DNA from: Lomentospora prolificans
Taxonomy: Eukaryota; Ascomycota; Sordariomycetes; Microascales; Microascaceae
Direction: 5' to 3'
Assembly: GCA_029532625.1 (NCBI GenBank)
Contig: JARFXM010000006.1
Location: 558,001-622,000 of the forward strand
DNA length: 64,000 nucleotides
Shown here: positions 1 to 11,200 of the stretch, piece by piece
Layout: every line of letters begins with the position of its first letter
Numbering within the stretch: position 1 is the stretch's first letter
Position numbers and translations under genes: made by a program
The notes under the pieces: model-generated
What the model saw: the letters and a program-made list of their open reading frames with translations, nothing else
Database searches by the model: none
Told to the model about the DNA's origin: nothing

Positions 1-231
1 ATGGGTGTGTGGGGGCTCGAACCAGCACTTAAACTGCAGTGGGGACCAAGCATCAAATGCAAGCTGACCCCTAAATTTAAGGTCCAGTCGTTTGCCAACG
101 TCACCTAAACACGACACGCTGGACTCAAAATCGCCAACATACTTCACCCTTCACCTGAATCGCTGCCTTCGCGGTAAGAAAGATACACCACGACTCTGTA
201 CGCACGCCCGTCGTACATCCGCACGTAGGCC

Positions 232-1660
232 ATGGCCCTCAATCGGAAATACGCCGCGCTGCCGGATCTGGTACGAGCACCCTTCTCCCAGACGAGCTAC
301 TCCATACTGTTTCCAAGTCTAATCCTGTGCCCAGGACTCGGCGCCCGATATCTACGAAACGCCCGACCTCACCGATGATAACTCGACCGTTCCCGTAGGT
401 CCGCTCCGTCTGTGCGAATTGGTGGCAGAGGGCTAATCCGTCCAGGGCACGACACTCCGCTCGCAATCCGATGCAGCCTCCGACGAAGACACGGCAGGCG
501 AAGACGGCGGCATCTCCCGCCAAAAGCTCCGCATAAATGAAGCTCGCTCTCGTTTCGAATCCACCCGCTACAACACCGCCGGCGTCGATTTCTCCGATCG
601 AGTCGATAGCAAGCGGAGATCTTACCGCACCCGTCACCGCGTTCTCGACGACGGCACTGAAGAGCTCGGGGACCTCAGCGATGAAGATGATGACACCGAT
701 GAGGCAGCTGAGAGCTTGGAGAGGAAGATTGCGAGGTTAAAACGTGAGGTTGAAGAGGCCAAGGAAGAGTATGCGCGGAGAAGAGCGAGCGGCGAGACCA
801 AGGGCGGTGAGGGGGCGGGCGAGGAGGGTCTCGAATCCCTAGGCAGAGCACTAGAGGAAATATCGCGTCCCACCGGCCTGGCGCGGCCTACGAGACTCTC
901 TAAACCTCTTGTCAAGGGTGACGAGCCCGCTCCTGATCAGGAGACAATCGGTGAAGCCACCTACACGGTGACCTATGCACCAAATTATGAGCAGTCTCAC
1001 GCTCTAGCGAAAGCTGCCGAGTTCGACCAAAGGCTGCTAGCTCTTGAGAAGTCGCTTGGTATTGGCACAACCAAGGGATTAGAGATTGGTGTCAATGGGC
1101 TTCCCCGCGCCGTGTTACCTACAGTGGACACGCTTAACAAACAAATCTCAGTCCTTGCCAAGGCATCCACGGCGAACCTCGATTCGATTAGCCGTCGTGT
1201 TAGAACACTTGCCACAGATATCGAAAATCTAAACAAAGCAAAGGCTTTCTCTAGGTCCGCTGATCAACCCAACATAGAACGCTACGTGGAGGAGAGGATG
1301 AAGGACGACACTAAGAGCAAGGACGCGAGTGAGAGCGAGGAGGATGAGCAAAAGTCCAAAATAAATGCTCTTTATGGGACGCTCGCTACCATCGAAAGTC
1401 TTACACCTTTGCTCCAGCCTCTTCTCGACCGGTTGAGGTCACTCAGAGCGATTCATGCCGATGCAGCCACGGCAAGCGAAACATTAGACCGTATTGAGAA
1501 GCAGCAAGCCGAGATGGCAGCCGAGCTTAAGCAGTGGAAAGACGGGTTGGAAAAAATCTCTCAGGCAATGAAGGATGGTGACGCCGTCATGGCGGGCAAC
1601 ATGAAAGTGATGGAATCTTGGATCAGGGACCTCGAGGGGCGCACTGAGAAGCGGTCTTGA
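232..1660 (+). CDS. Dynactin subunit 2 (dynamitin / p50)
   Basis: This is the p50 subunit of dynactin, the cofactor that links cytoplasmic dynein to cargo and microtubules; fungi need it for nuclear positioning and hyphal transport. Proposed exons are 232-270, 335-394 and 446-1660, with introns 271-334 and 395-445, both phase 0 and GT..AG. They give 437 residues. The start is chosen because the short first exon reads MALNRKYAALPDL, and the next exon continues DSAPDIYETPDLTDD, the typical fungal dynamitin N-terminus. The middle is acidic (around residues 110-125, LSDEDDDTDEAAES), and the rest is predicted to be largely helical and coiled coil, rich in Glu, Lys and Ala. The third exon alone carries most of the protein. 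Family identity is recognised from the N-terminus and overall pattern, not from a search. It is followed in tandem by the eS28 gene. Confidence 0.85.
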
Positions 1661-2174
1661 GGTGTGCCCCAGGCACGTAGTCTACCGTGTAGATTGTATA
1701 AGATACCCTATGATGACGACCCATCAAAACGTGATGTTACTACTCAGATTTATATGAAAAGCGGACAAGCAACTGCTTTAACATTCCCAGCTCCAGTTTA
1801 CCCATGGTTTCTTGATTAGGTAGCCTTGCCTTAGCTCACAAACCGCATCGTGCGGCGCTTTCCGAAATGCTTTGGGGCCAATGGCTGGGAGGTCAATTAA
1901 CACTAGTCTTGGCATGCAACTGACCATGAACGAGCCTGGTGACTTCGCTTTTGTCACGTGATTCATTTTCCACAATGCGGGCACGGACCTTTCGCGGGGC
2001 AGAGGGTTTTCACCACCAAAACCCTCATCAAAATTCGCAGACCGAAAAAAAGTTGAAGACCCCTCTGGAGTGAGCCAGCTACCAAGCCGATACCAATCCT
2101 ACCACTTTCACCACGCCCACCCCCTCGTCGCTTCGCGGAAATCTTCTCAAAGCGAAACAACACATACAGCAAAA
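1661..2174. other. Intergenic region upstream of the eS28 gene
   Basis: No convincing ORF. It holds the 3' end of the dynactin transcript and the eS28 promoter. A perfect palindrome TCACGTGA lies at 1954-1961, about 215 bases before the start codon; this is the binding core of Cbf1-type bHLH factors. A pyrimidine-rich leader (CCACGCCCACCCCCTCG region) precedes the ATG. Confidence 0.5.
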
Positions 2175-2643
2175 ATGGATGCTTCGAAGGCCCCCGTAAA
2201 GCTCGTCAAGGTTACCCGAGTCCTCGGTCGCACCGGTACGCTCCTTCTCTCTCGAACCCGCCGCCCTTCGGCCCCTTTGCTTCGTGATGGCTTCACCGGA
2301 AGCTTATTCCTAACAAGGACGAGGCTGAAGAATATATTTACGATGTTGTGGTCGGAATCAATGGCTGACTGGGAAGCGCAATAGGTTCTCGTGGTGGTGT
2401 CACCCAGGTCCGCGTCGAGTTCATGGACGACCCTACCCGATCCATCATCCGAAACGTCAAGGGACCCGGTACGACTCGTCTCCCTCGGCCCCTTCCATGA
2501 CTTTGTCCTATGCTCGGACTCGAAATGTTCGATTTATTCGGTTATGCGTGTGGACTAATCTTTGTGCCTTTTATTTTCTAGTCCGTGAGGATGACATCCT
2601 CTGCCTTCTCGAGTCCGAACGTGAGGCCAGGCGTCTACGATAA
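2175..2643 (+). CDS. rps28: 40S ribosomal protein S28 (eS28)
   Basis: A small-subunit ribosomal protein at the mRNA exit site. Three exons, 2175-2235, 2385-2468 and 2582-2643, join in frame to 68 residues, the normal size for the family (67 in budding yeast, 69 in human). The protein begins MDASKAPVKLVKVTRVLGRT and continues with GSRGGVTQVRVEFMDD, RSIIRNVKGPVREDD and the C-terminus LLESEREARRLR, all hallmarks of eS28. Both introns (2236-2384 and 2469-2581) are phase 1 and split a Gly and a Val codon. The gene is too broken by introns to show as one ORF, and its first exon is only 20 codons long. Confidence 0.96.
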
Positions 2644-3304
2644 ACAGCCACTGATGGAGCGTGACGAGGACGAGTATAGCGGCGGATGGTGGTGGTATTC
2701 ATGACTTGGCTTTTCTGGAGGCAATTACAGGAAGGGAAAACACTGTCCAGAGGACGGGCATCACATACCTGAGCCCGAATCTCTTTTTGTTAGAGGAGTC
2801 ACCGGCATCTGCATTACGAATCGAGGACACATATTTTCTCCTGCAAAGGATTCAGTTAATCCTCCCCTACCGGAGTTCGCGCGCCGTCTTTCTCTTCTCT
2901 TTTTTTGGTTCAAAAAAAGGGTAGGATGTCTCAACGTTCCGAGGTGATTCTGTTTGTGCGGTGGGATCTAGGTCCTGCCGTGTTTTGAACGCCAGCAATG
3001 GAGAACGAGGGCAATTGAAGACGAATTCTTGGATGATCCCAGCTAACCACTTGTGATATTTACGATTAATGCTTCTTTAACGCGTGTCTAGGTATTTTTA
3101 TCGTACTCGAGGCATGCTTGTTGCCATTTGAAGCCTGCTCCCGTCTAATGTTCAACAAATCGTGTCACGTGGGGCTACCAAGCTCCATCAAGTATTTGAA
3201 GCAATTTTCCTCCTTCGAAGCCTCTCCACAAAATTTTCTCCTCCTTCCCCAACAGCTTGTTCACAGCATCAGAGCTACTCAGCTTGAAATTTGATCCAAC
3301 CTCA
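2644..3304. other. Intergenic region, promoter of the molybdopterin synthase gene
   Basis: No supportable coding sequence. A CACGTG palindrome lies at 3166-3171. A CT-rich leader (about 3205-3255) precedes the transcript that carries the uORF. Confidence 0.4.
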
Positions 3305-3541
3305 ATGGGTAAGTCTTTTTATTCTCTCCTAGTTCAAAATTTCTCTCGCCTGGAATATGATGCCAATAAGCATGTATTACCTGAACCATATGATGTTCTC
3401 ATTATCACCAAGATCTCTGAATCCAAACCTACCACCCGACGTTTTGTGCCACATTTGTCCTCTGCTAGACGCACGACTAACGATAAAATGCACAATCTAG
3501 ATCAAGTCATCGTCAAGTTGACAAACAATCCCCGAACATGA
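3305..3541 (+). promoter_or_regulatory. Upstream ORF and 5' leader intron ending on the cnxG start codon (ATGA overlap)
   Basis: The first ATG upstream of the molybdopterin synthase gene is at 3305. It runs straight into a strong donor (GTAAGT at 3309), and a matching acceptor CTAG ends at 3500 with a CTAAC branch sequence about 20 bases before it. Splicing 3309-3500 leaves a 14-residue ORF, MDQVIVKLTNNPRT, whose TGA stop at 3539-3541 overlaps the main ATG at 3538-3540 as ATGA. The frame is also open across the unspliced intron, so both forms end at the same stop. Such an overlap fits termination-reinitiation or leaky scanning control. The splice sites are visible; the control role is inferred. 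Confidence 0.55.
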
Positions 3542-3831
3542 CCTCGGTGACCCGGCCTCCCAGCGGCCACTTCAACGTGCTCTACTTTGCTGCCGTCGGC
3601 TCGTTCACGTCGAAGGAATCCGAGTTCCTCGCTGCTCCACTGCCGCTCAGCAGCCTCTTTGATGTGCTTGAGGACAAGTACCCCGGCATTAAGAAGAAGC
3701 TTCTCGGATCCTGCCTCGTTACCGTGAATCTAGAATATGTGGATGCCTCGGGCGAGGAGGAAGGCAGCGAGAACATGGTGATTACTGAGGGCGATGAAGT
3801 AGCCATTATTCCGCCCGTTAGTTCCGGATGA
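3538..3831 (+). CDS. cnxG: Molybdopterin synthase small (sulfur carrier) subunit, MOCS2A/MoaD type
   Basis: The 97-residue protein has the ubiquitin-like MoaD fold. The thiocarboxylated C-terminus donates sulfur for making molybdopterin from cyclic pyranopterin, needed by nitrate reductase and other molybdoenzymes. The sequence shows VLYFAAVGSFT (strand 1), a central region with LFDVLEDKYPGIKKKLLGSCLVTVNLEY, and the conserved ending GDEVAIIPPVSSG. The final residue is Gly, as needed for activation by the MOCS3/Uba4-type enzyme, but the residue before it is Ser rather than the Gly of the common Gly-Gly end. The start at 3538 is the only ATG in this frame that gives a family-sized N-terminus. 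The small subunit is a single exon; the leader intron and uORF lie upstream. Confidence 0.88.
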   Translation: MTSVTRPPSGHFNVLYFAAVGSFTSKESEFLAAPLPLSSLFDVLEDKYPGIKKKLLGSCLVTVNLEYVDASGEEEGSENMVITEGDEVAIIPPVSSG

Positions 3832-4051
3832 CAGTCGCTCCGTAAAACCTAGCTCAACTATGCATTGCTCTAGCGCCGAATTCGTAATTTGAAGTCTTAA
3901 CGCCGCGAGACCTGTGTATTGGTAGACTCGTTCCAAGTTGGAATATCCCAAACGCCTATTTATGCCTTTGTCGAATCTCATCCCTACTAGTACATTTTTA
4001 TGGCCTCCCTTCTCAACACGCCGTAGGTTCCCAACCGCCGACCATGCCCTC

Positions 4052-4442
4052 CTACTGAACCCCAATCTTGCGAATCTCCGGTCTCGAATACATCTCAAGC
4101 TGCCTCTTCCCCTTCCTAAGCTGATACTCAATCAACCCAAAGTCCCTCTTGCTCAGGCCCAAATTCTGCTCAAAAGACGATCGCGCAAACGCCTTGAAAC
4201 CCGGTCTGGCATCCTATTCATTCATCCGCACTTAAAAGTTAATTTCTCTGGTCTCCTTTTCTCAAGGTGGTTGTTTGGGAAAAAGGGGGAAGGGGGGAAG
4301 GGGATGCTGAGAGGAAAAGGCGCTGTGGGTTCGGGAAAGCGAAAGCGCGGAGATGCTGGCGTACGGCTGGTTTGGCGCGGCATGCGCGCAGGCACTGGCG
4401 GTAGAGCGAGAGGACTTCCCTCTGCAGGCCAGAGTACCCCAT
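4052..4442 (-). CDS. sdh6: Succinate dehydrogenase assembly factor 1 (SDHAF1/Sdh6), LYR-motif protein
   Basis: A small mitochondrial matrix protein that helps deliver iron-sulfur clusters to SDHB during complex II assembly. Exons 4442-4365 and 4213-4052 join in phase 0 to 79 residues; the intron is 4214-4364 (GTACGC..AATAG). The N-terminus SGLQREVLSLYRQCLRAC holds the LYR motif (L13-Y14-R15), and the second exon carries FKAFARSSFEQNLGLSKRDF and IEYQLRKGKRQLEMYSRPEI, which contain the helix-3 and C-terminal arginine-rich features of SDHAF1. An in-frame ATG lies 14 codons upstream at 4484, but 4442 gives the usual short N-terminus. The client SDHB is encoded in the same window at 32461-33520. 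The gene was hidden because the intron splits it into two short pieces. Confidence 0.88.
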
Positions 4443-5007
4443 TTCGGAAAGCTTGAGAAGCGAGAATTTTTTATGTTTGTTCACGGGTTGACCGGGGTTC
4501 GAAAGCGGCGGGTGTCGCTGGCGACATTTGTTCTATGGTGGTTGATGTGAATGACGCAGAAGGCGAGAAGACTAGCTCAGGTGGTGTCGGGCTTTGGATG
4601 ATGATAATTTTTCTAATCAGGACCTCGGCCAAGTCGGTGCAAAATGTTCCGGGTCGCCAAATGCGCGGGCGGCGCATCCGGGAAGCGATCAACCTCCACC
4701 AGGAGCCATTACGGCTCCAGATTTCAGAATTTGAAGGCCTATGATATCTTAATATTGGAGTTTGTATTATTTCTAACTATTCGTAATGCATTTCAAGTCT
4801 AAGTTGTAAGAAAATTCCAGGTGGTCCTATACCTGATGCGGCCGTCCTATCCGGTATGCTGATACCTCGCGACCCATGCAATTAACAAAGGGAAAGAGTT
4901 GGCAGTCGAATCGTGCTTCCAGCTATGCAAGGTGTGATCTTCCGTATCTAAATATTAAAATCTGTAAATTACTTTTCGTCTTTCATCCCCTGCTTCATCT
5001 TCTTCTT
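4443..5007. other. Intergenic region between SDHAF1 and the large membrane protein gene
   Basis: Upstream region of SDHAF1 and 3' flank of the next minus-strand gene. No ORF with credible coding character. AT-rich around 4745-4810 and 4935-4985. Confidence 0.4.
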
Positions 5008-8000
5008 CTACCTCCTCTCCACATAGTTCAGCCATTCGCACTGGCAACCGCCAGAGCCACCATCGAACCCGCCAAAGCTTCGGTTCTTCGAGGAGCGCGG
5101 GTTGATGAGGGAGCCGCCTTTGTTGATTTCGTTGCTGAGGAATTTGGGGTTGAGGGTGTCGAGTTGCTGGCGCTCGTCAATGGGAAGCGCCCACACGAAC
5201 TTGGCGGCCGGGTCACCTCCATGGGTGTCGAGCTTCATCGTCACCGGGTACGGCATCGTGCCGGGCCGTGTGAGGTCAGTCGTATCTTCGATGCCGGGCT
5301 TATCTCCCTTGGAAAGAAGTCCCTTCGTGGCTTCGCTATTAGTCCAGATCTGCATGAGGAAGCGAGTTTCGGACCAGGTAACGAGGAAGTTAGCCTCGGT
5401 TTCGCGGGAGCCGCCTTCTTTATCGAGAGGGACGTCGTCGATACCGCCCGTCTGGTTCAGGGTGGTGAGCGAGCGCACGTAGATAGTGCGCCTAAAGTAG
5501 GTGTAGAAGCCGTAGTGTTCGGTCGGAAGGCCTCTGTCGTAGAGCCGAACCGGCTGTTGTCTGACTTCCGGAAGCATCCGAGCCGGGGCCCCCGTCCCAT
5601 CGTCCTTGCGGTCCGGCGCAGGGAGCTCAAGTCCCAGTTGACGGCCAACCAGGTTACCGGCCCTCTTTTCAATCATATTGGCCCCAACAGACTGGTCCTT
5701 CGATGCAAGCAAGCTAATATAAAATGGCGTGGGCTCGCCTGCCTTGTCATCGGATACGATGCCATCCGTGGTGTTTCCCAAGAACCACATCTCCTCGAAA
5801 GAGGGAGGGTCAGGGCTCGGAGAAATACCCGGAGCAAATCTCTTGACGTGGCGCCGAGTGGACGATCCGCTCCCTGCGCTCTGGGTCTCCGTCGGCACCG
5901 GTGGGCTCCCATTGGGTACGTTCCACTGGAGTTCGGGGTTGTTGTCAAACTGGATCTGCATGACTACAGTTGGTTGGTTGGCATTGTAGGGTGCTACTGA
6001 GTCCTGCAATTCCTTAGGTAGTTCGCAGCTCCAGAGCGTCGATGGCTGAGTACATCCATCAAAAGAGCGAGAATTATCAGGGCCAACCACCGTCAAAACA
6101 CCCGTCGGCATCGGCGGGAAGCCTGTGAGATTGAGGAAAATGGACTCTACCTGGGGGGGGGGAGCCCGCTTCTTGGATAGCGTTACACCGAGGACTATAC
6201 CGAGGATAATCATCGCAATCACGCTGCCCAAGACCCCGAGGCAGATGCGGCGCTTCTTGCGGCCTTCTCGGCCGGGGCGACCGTAGCATCCGCTCGCAGG
6301 AATGCAACATCGGCCCCTCCAAAGGCCTCCGACCTTGCGGGCCATGATATCCTCCTTCTCATGGCGCCTACGTTCTCTCTCAACCCTGTACTGGGGACCA
6401 TCAGCCGGAATAGAATGTTCTTGGGGAACGTAGGTGCCTGCAGGCCGATCATTAAACGAAGTCGCGTGGGGAGCGGGTGTCAAAGGAATCTCCGTCATGC
6501 TGACGGCTCCCTGTGCCGTCATCGTTCTCACAACGCCTGGAGAAACAGGTCCTGGCGAGGGAGGAAAGCGGCTGTAAAGTGGATGGTCTGGGGGATACAC
6601 CGGTCGGTAGCGTACGGGTACTTGGGTGCGGGCATGCGGGGGGGGAATAAGGAGGTGGTTCTTCGGTTGGGGTCCCGCTCTCCTGTCGAAGGACGGCTAC
6701 CTTGTCCGCTGTAGTCTCAGGCCGCCTTAGCGGCGACTGGGACGAGGAAGCCATGGTCGCTGATCCCAGCGGAAGGCGGGGCGATGCGCTCCTTGAAGTT
6801 ACTGTATGTGGCGAGGGTGTGCGCCGTGGACTTGGTGTCAGGAGAATTGGTGTGGACCCAGCTCTCAGAATGTGGACGGATTGCGGCGTAGGGCATCTCT
6901 GCGCGTCGACTACAGAAGGTTGCTTCTTGACATCAACTTCTCGCCACCATTCATCTACACTGTCTCCGGTGTCTGCTCCAGGGTTGTCCTCTTGCGCAAG
7001 TAGAGGGGAAGGCGTCAGCTCAGAGAGCGGAGACACGGGTCGCATGGGTGCCAACTGAGGGACCTGCGGAACAGGCTCTGGCTGAGTCAACGCCGGTGAT
7101 CGAGGGAAAAGACCTGGAGTCGTGACAGTTGGAGTGGGACTAGCAAGGTGCTCATCCCACCATCCTTTAGATCGGCGGCCATCAGCAATTCTCAAGGAGC
7201 TTCCAACTGCCGCACCAGAGTTCAGGGCCGCCTGATGAAGTCGATGGGCCCTTGCCGGGCTGAGAGTTCCGTCTTCCTCGAACAGCGTGCAAGGCGTGCC
7301 GGTGTCGAGATCATCAACGGACGCGATGCTAATAAGGTGCTGAGATTTTCGCCGGTAACTAGCAGGGACCTCAGGAACAGGGGGTACAGGTGTAGGTGAG
7401 GCAAACCGGCTGGGGTCGGTACTGGCACCAGTCATCTGAGAGTAAATGCTGGATACGGCACGTGGGGAGAGCGTGGTCGCGGTGCTTGGCGTATCGGGAG
7501 ACCACACTGATTTAAGCTGTGAAGGTGTAAGGGGTGTTATTTCCGGTGTCGTAGTCGTCACGGTAGGTCGTGCCGTGGCGTCAGCAATAGAAGGGAATTC
7601 TACGGCGGATTCGATGACGGAGGTAGTGGAGCTGATCTCCCGACCCTCAAGAGCTTCGGGATTCATGGATATGCCAATCATGATAGGCCTGTCGGCCGGC
7701 GACAAGGCCTGTTCCGAAGTGGCTTGTGGAGCGAGATGATTAGGAGAAGCTGCCGACTTTTTGCGTTTAAGCCAGTTCCAGTTGCCAGTGGACGCCGAGT
7801 TGGGGCTTCCCTCGAGCGCCCGCAGAGCGGCGAGATCGACAAATTTTGGCTTAGACGCATTAGGGCTCTTTCGTGAATGGTGCACGGGACGGTGAATGCC
7901 AGAAATATCGGTGATAAGCCGGATGCCAGCCTTTGCGTTTTGAGCCTTTTGCCGTCCGCGTGACTTGAGGCGCTTGGGCCTATGGACCGAGTATCGCGAG

Positions 8001-8215
8001 GCGATATTGAGTTTTGTTGAAGGTTTCCTCGAGGCGTGCTTCGTCCCAGACGTAGCAGGCTCGTCGGGGAGGAGTTGCTCGTCGTCTTGTATGGGAGTGA
8101 CGGCTTCTTCGTCCTCCCACTCATCCCAGCCTGGCATCTGCGTCTCGTCCTCCGGCGATGATGGCCTGGGATCGGGCTGGGGCCCATCAGCCGTCGGTAT
8201 ATCGAAGAATGTCAT
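5008..8215 (-). CDS. Large single-pass membrane protein of unknown function, frame broken at a C8 run
   Basis: Two overlapping minus-strand ORFs encode one protein. The first (from ATG 8215) gives about 520 residues, low in complexity and rich in Ser, Thr and Pro, with acidic WDEWEDEE near the N-terminus and WWREVD near its end. It reaches EEPPPYSPP, then leaves frame at a run of eight G (plus strand) at 6638-6645. The second frame carries on with HARTQVPVRYRPVYPPDHP and runs to the stop at 5008. It has a basic patch GRKKRR, one hydrophobic segment (ICLGVLGSVIAMIILGIVLG), an extracellular region with several N-glycosylation sites and the C-terminus GGCQCEWLNYVERR. One base fewer, or two more, in the run would give about 1065 residues. 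Fungal relatives are often labelled 'glycoprotease family', but I see no protease motif and would not assign a function. Confidence 0.75.
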
Positions 8216-11200
8216 CGTTGTGGTTGTAGAGGGAATACGTATATGTGTGAGGACGAGAGACTCGAGTAGACTCGAAGGGCGGACAATAAGAATGAGCTAA
8301 TTTTAGTTGGCGGCGAGGTGTAGAGGTCTTCGAAGATCAGGCAGGCGAGGACGAAACTTGAATAGGGCGCAGGGCGCAGGACCCAGTCATTGAGGTGAAA
8401 CGGAATCGATCAATGAATAAGGCTATGAATACAAACACAATGAATCATAAAAGACATGCGTCAAGACCGATAATAGGACTCGAATGGAACGAGCGAACAA
8501 TGAAAATGCACAGGCGAAGCTCGACGCACAAACGGAAAAAAGAATGAAATATTAAAGTTGGACTCGATTGCTTCAAGGAAGACAAAACAAGAAAAGACAG
8601 GGGGGACCAGGTATAAAAGAGGGAGGGAAAGAAAAGAGATCGATCCAATGTTACAAAGATGATTCGACAGGCGATGGGCACTTGAGTTTTATGGGAAAGC
8701 ACCAGGCGGCCGTGATGTGGCCGCCCAAGCACACAAGGCCGTGTCGCGGACAAGACGTGTGTCATCCATCACTGGAAGTGGTAGCATCTTCCCCGTCTCG
8801 TCTGGCTAGGTAACTTGCTCTTCGCGTGAGAGAAAACTGTGCCCACACACCCAAATAAAAGCATTCGATGAGCGTCGTGTCCCACCACTTTCAGTGGCCG
8901 AGATGGACAGACTAGCATTTCCAAGTTGGAGGGATTGCATGGTGTGTCGACGAGTGGGAGGTGAGGATGTGGTGGTCAAGCGCCGGGCCTGCTCCACACA
9001 ATGTATGAGTTAGCCGCTTGACAAGGGTGTATGAGCTTGGCGATTGGCCAGCTCTTCTGCTGCCGTTCCTGGGCATTGTTAGGCGTCTGGGATTGGCTAC
9101 TTATCGCGTACCCGCAGCCGAGGGTTCAGGGCGGATGTGAGCCCCACCATGCCAGACTAGGACCCTTCCTTCCTTCTTCTGCATACCCGGCTCCAACTTC
9201 CCGAACACCTCAAACACCAGACCACAATCAACGTACAAGTAGAGTAGGAACGATCCACGGACCCTCGTTCCTGCTTCGTCGGCGTGGGTCAAGCTTTCGT
9301 AGCACCGGTGCTAAGCGCCAGCGCATGCGTGTCTTTTAATTGACCATACAACCAAAAATCGTCTTCTCTGCTGTTTTTTTCCCAGCCATTGCGAAATTTA
9401 GCCACAGTCAGGTGTCCTCGTGAAGAATGGACCCAAAATAAGCACAGTGCCGTCATACATGATCCTCTGCAACCATTCGCCAAGGGAACTTGCAGGTGAA
9501 GCCTCAGGGTCATACTCCATAGTTTAGAAACAGGGTAATAGCTCGATGGGGTGAGTTTAATGCTAGCAGTCGAGCTGGCCAGTAGCGACCTGTCAAAAGG
9601 AATCATGCTCTTTACCGCGGTCGAGTATTGTTAATAGTCCCGCTATACATCTTCACATGCTGCGCCGAATAGGGTAGTTGAGGCGAAGTATTTCGTGGAG
9701 AACCGCGGCCGATGGCCTATTGCAACTGCTAGTACGTGACAGCTATGACGAGCTCTAGAGAGGCAGGCCATCATGATGTTGCAACACATTGCATCGAACC
9801 GGTTTTCCTTAAGGCAGTTCTACTCATAAAGACGTGCGCAACCGTCATCGGATATCGGACAAGCACTCGAACTCATCCGTACTAAGCGTAAAACGAACCG
9901 ATAAAAGCTGCCAGCGTAGAAACCCCGGAAATAATTGTCATGACTCATGAGACAGCCCGTCATCTCCAGCTAAGTCGGTCATCTCTCCGCTGTCATTCGA
10001 GTGTATCTGAGGCTCTGTGGCTGGAAGCCGGAAAGTCAATGACCTTCCAAGTTGCGGTGGCTTGCCTGCTACAACATAGGTCGAAGACCGATATTCCGCC
10101 GGCCTTCAAAAGTCACAACCGGTCATCATCAACACCACTCTTGACGCCCTCCGCTCATGTATCTTTACTCTAGTCAGTTCAATTAGAAAATTCATCATTG
10201 TCAATCTGTCGGTGAATAAGCAGCTGGGGGGATAAAGGCTGGACATCGCCCTCGTTTACTTCGCTAGACAGTTTCAATCGGTAAGCATCATGGCCCTCCG
10301 TCATGGCCTTCGCATTGCCGACCATCCAACATCGGGCTCATCATCAGGGTCCTATGCCAAAACCTGGGCATATGGGCAACCCCTCCCAACATTTCATAGA
10401 GTCTAAAGATATCTTTTCTTTGACCTCCAAAACAGCAATAGATTCTGCCCTAGAACTAGGCCAGACATTTTCCAAACACATCCCAAGGTCAGTCCAGAGT
10501 TTGTCCATTATGAAAGCCTCCTATTTCACGCCCAACCGTGCAACCGTGCAAATGCTTCTCCGGCAGTCACAGAGCTCGCCTATTGAATATAATCAGGATC
10601 TCCTGCATTTTGTTTGTCAACCACCCAGTCCCTCACAGTTGGTTTGAGATGCATGAGAGGCGCACGGCGATGATGGCAGCCAGTGACAAAAGAATAGCGG
10701 AACCAGATGGGGAGCATCACTTTTGTGACCTGCGAACCTCACACAATCGGACCCATGACGATTGCGGGATCTGAGGCTGCCGAGTCGATGCTTAAAATTC
10801 TGTCCCACACATTTGTGTCTTGATAAGTGGGAGTGTTAGCAGAAGTTGGCATCGTTTCGAGCGCCTGTGGATGCTGCGAATTTGTTCAGAAATCATCAAT
10901 GGCGAAAGCCTCAGTCTCGTCACTCAGCATCATCATTACCCACCTGAGCTTGGTCTGGTCCATTAGTGACGCAGAGCGTGGCTTACATGGAGGGTCGGTT
11001 GGATTGTTCCGAAAATATCACTGCCTGGAATCTATGATGACAAGTTCACTCCCTGCACCTCGTGTAGTGCCATGCGTGGTAGACACCTGCAAGGCGGAAA
11101 GAGGAGTCGAATCTGAGATCCTTAACACATAGCAGGCTGCGGTTTATCCATCCGGATTAGTGACCTAGTATGCACCGTCTCGAGCACAGCATGATTCTGC

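Noticed and set aside
3938..4456. A 172-codon plus-strand ORF overlapping SDHAF1.
   Set aside because: It is antisense to the well-supported SDHAF1 exons, has no domain, and is rich in Arg, Gly and Pro as a shadow of the other strand.
4876..6000. A 374-codon plus-strand ORF opposite the membrane protein gene.
   Set aside because: It runs antisense to the conserved C-terminal part of that gene and shows no domain of its own.
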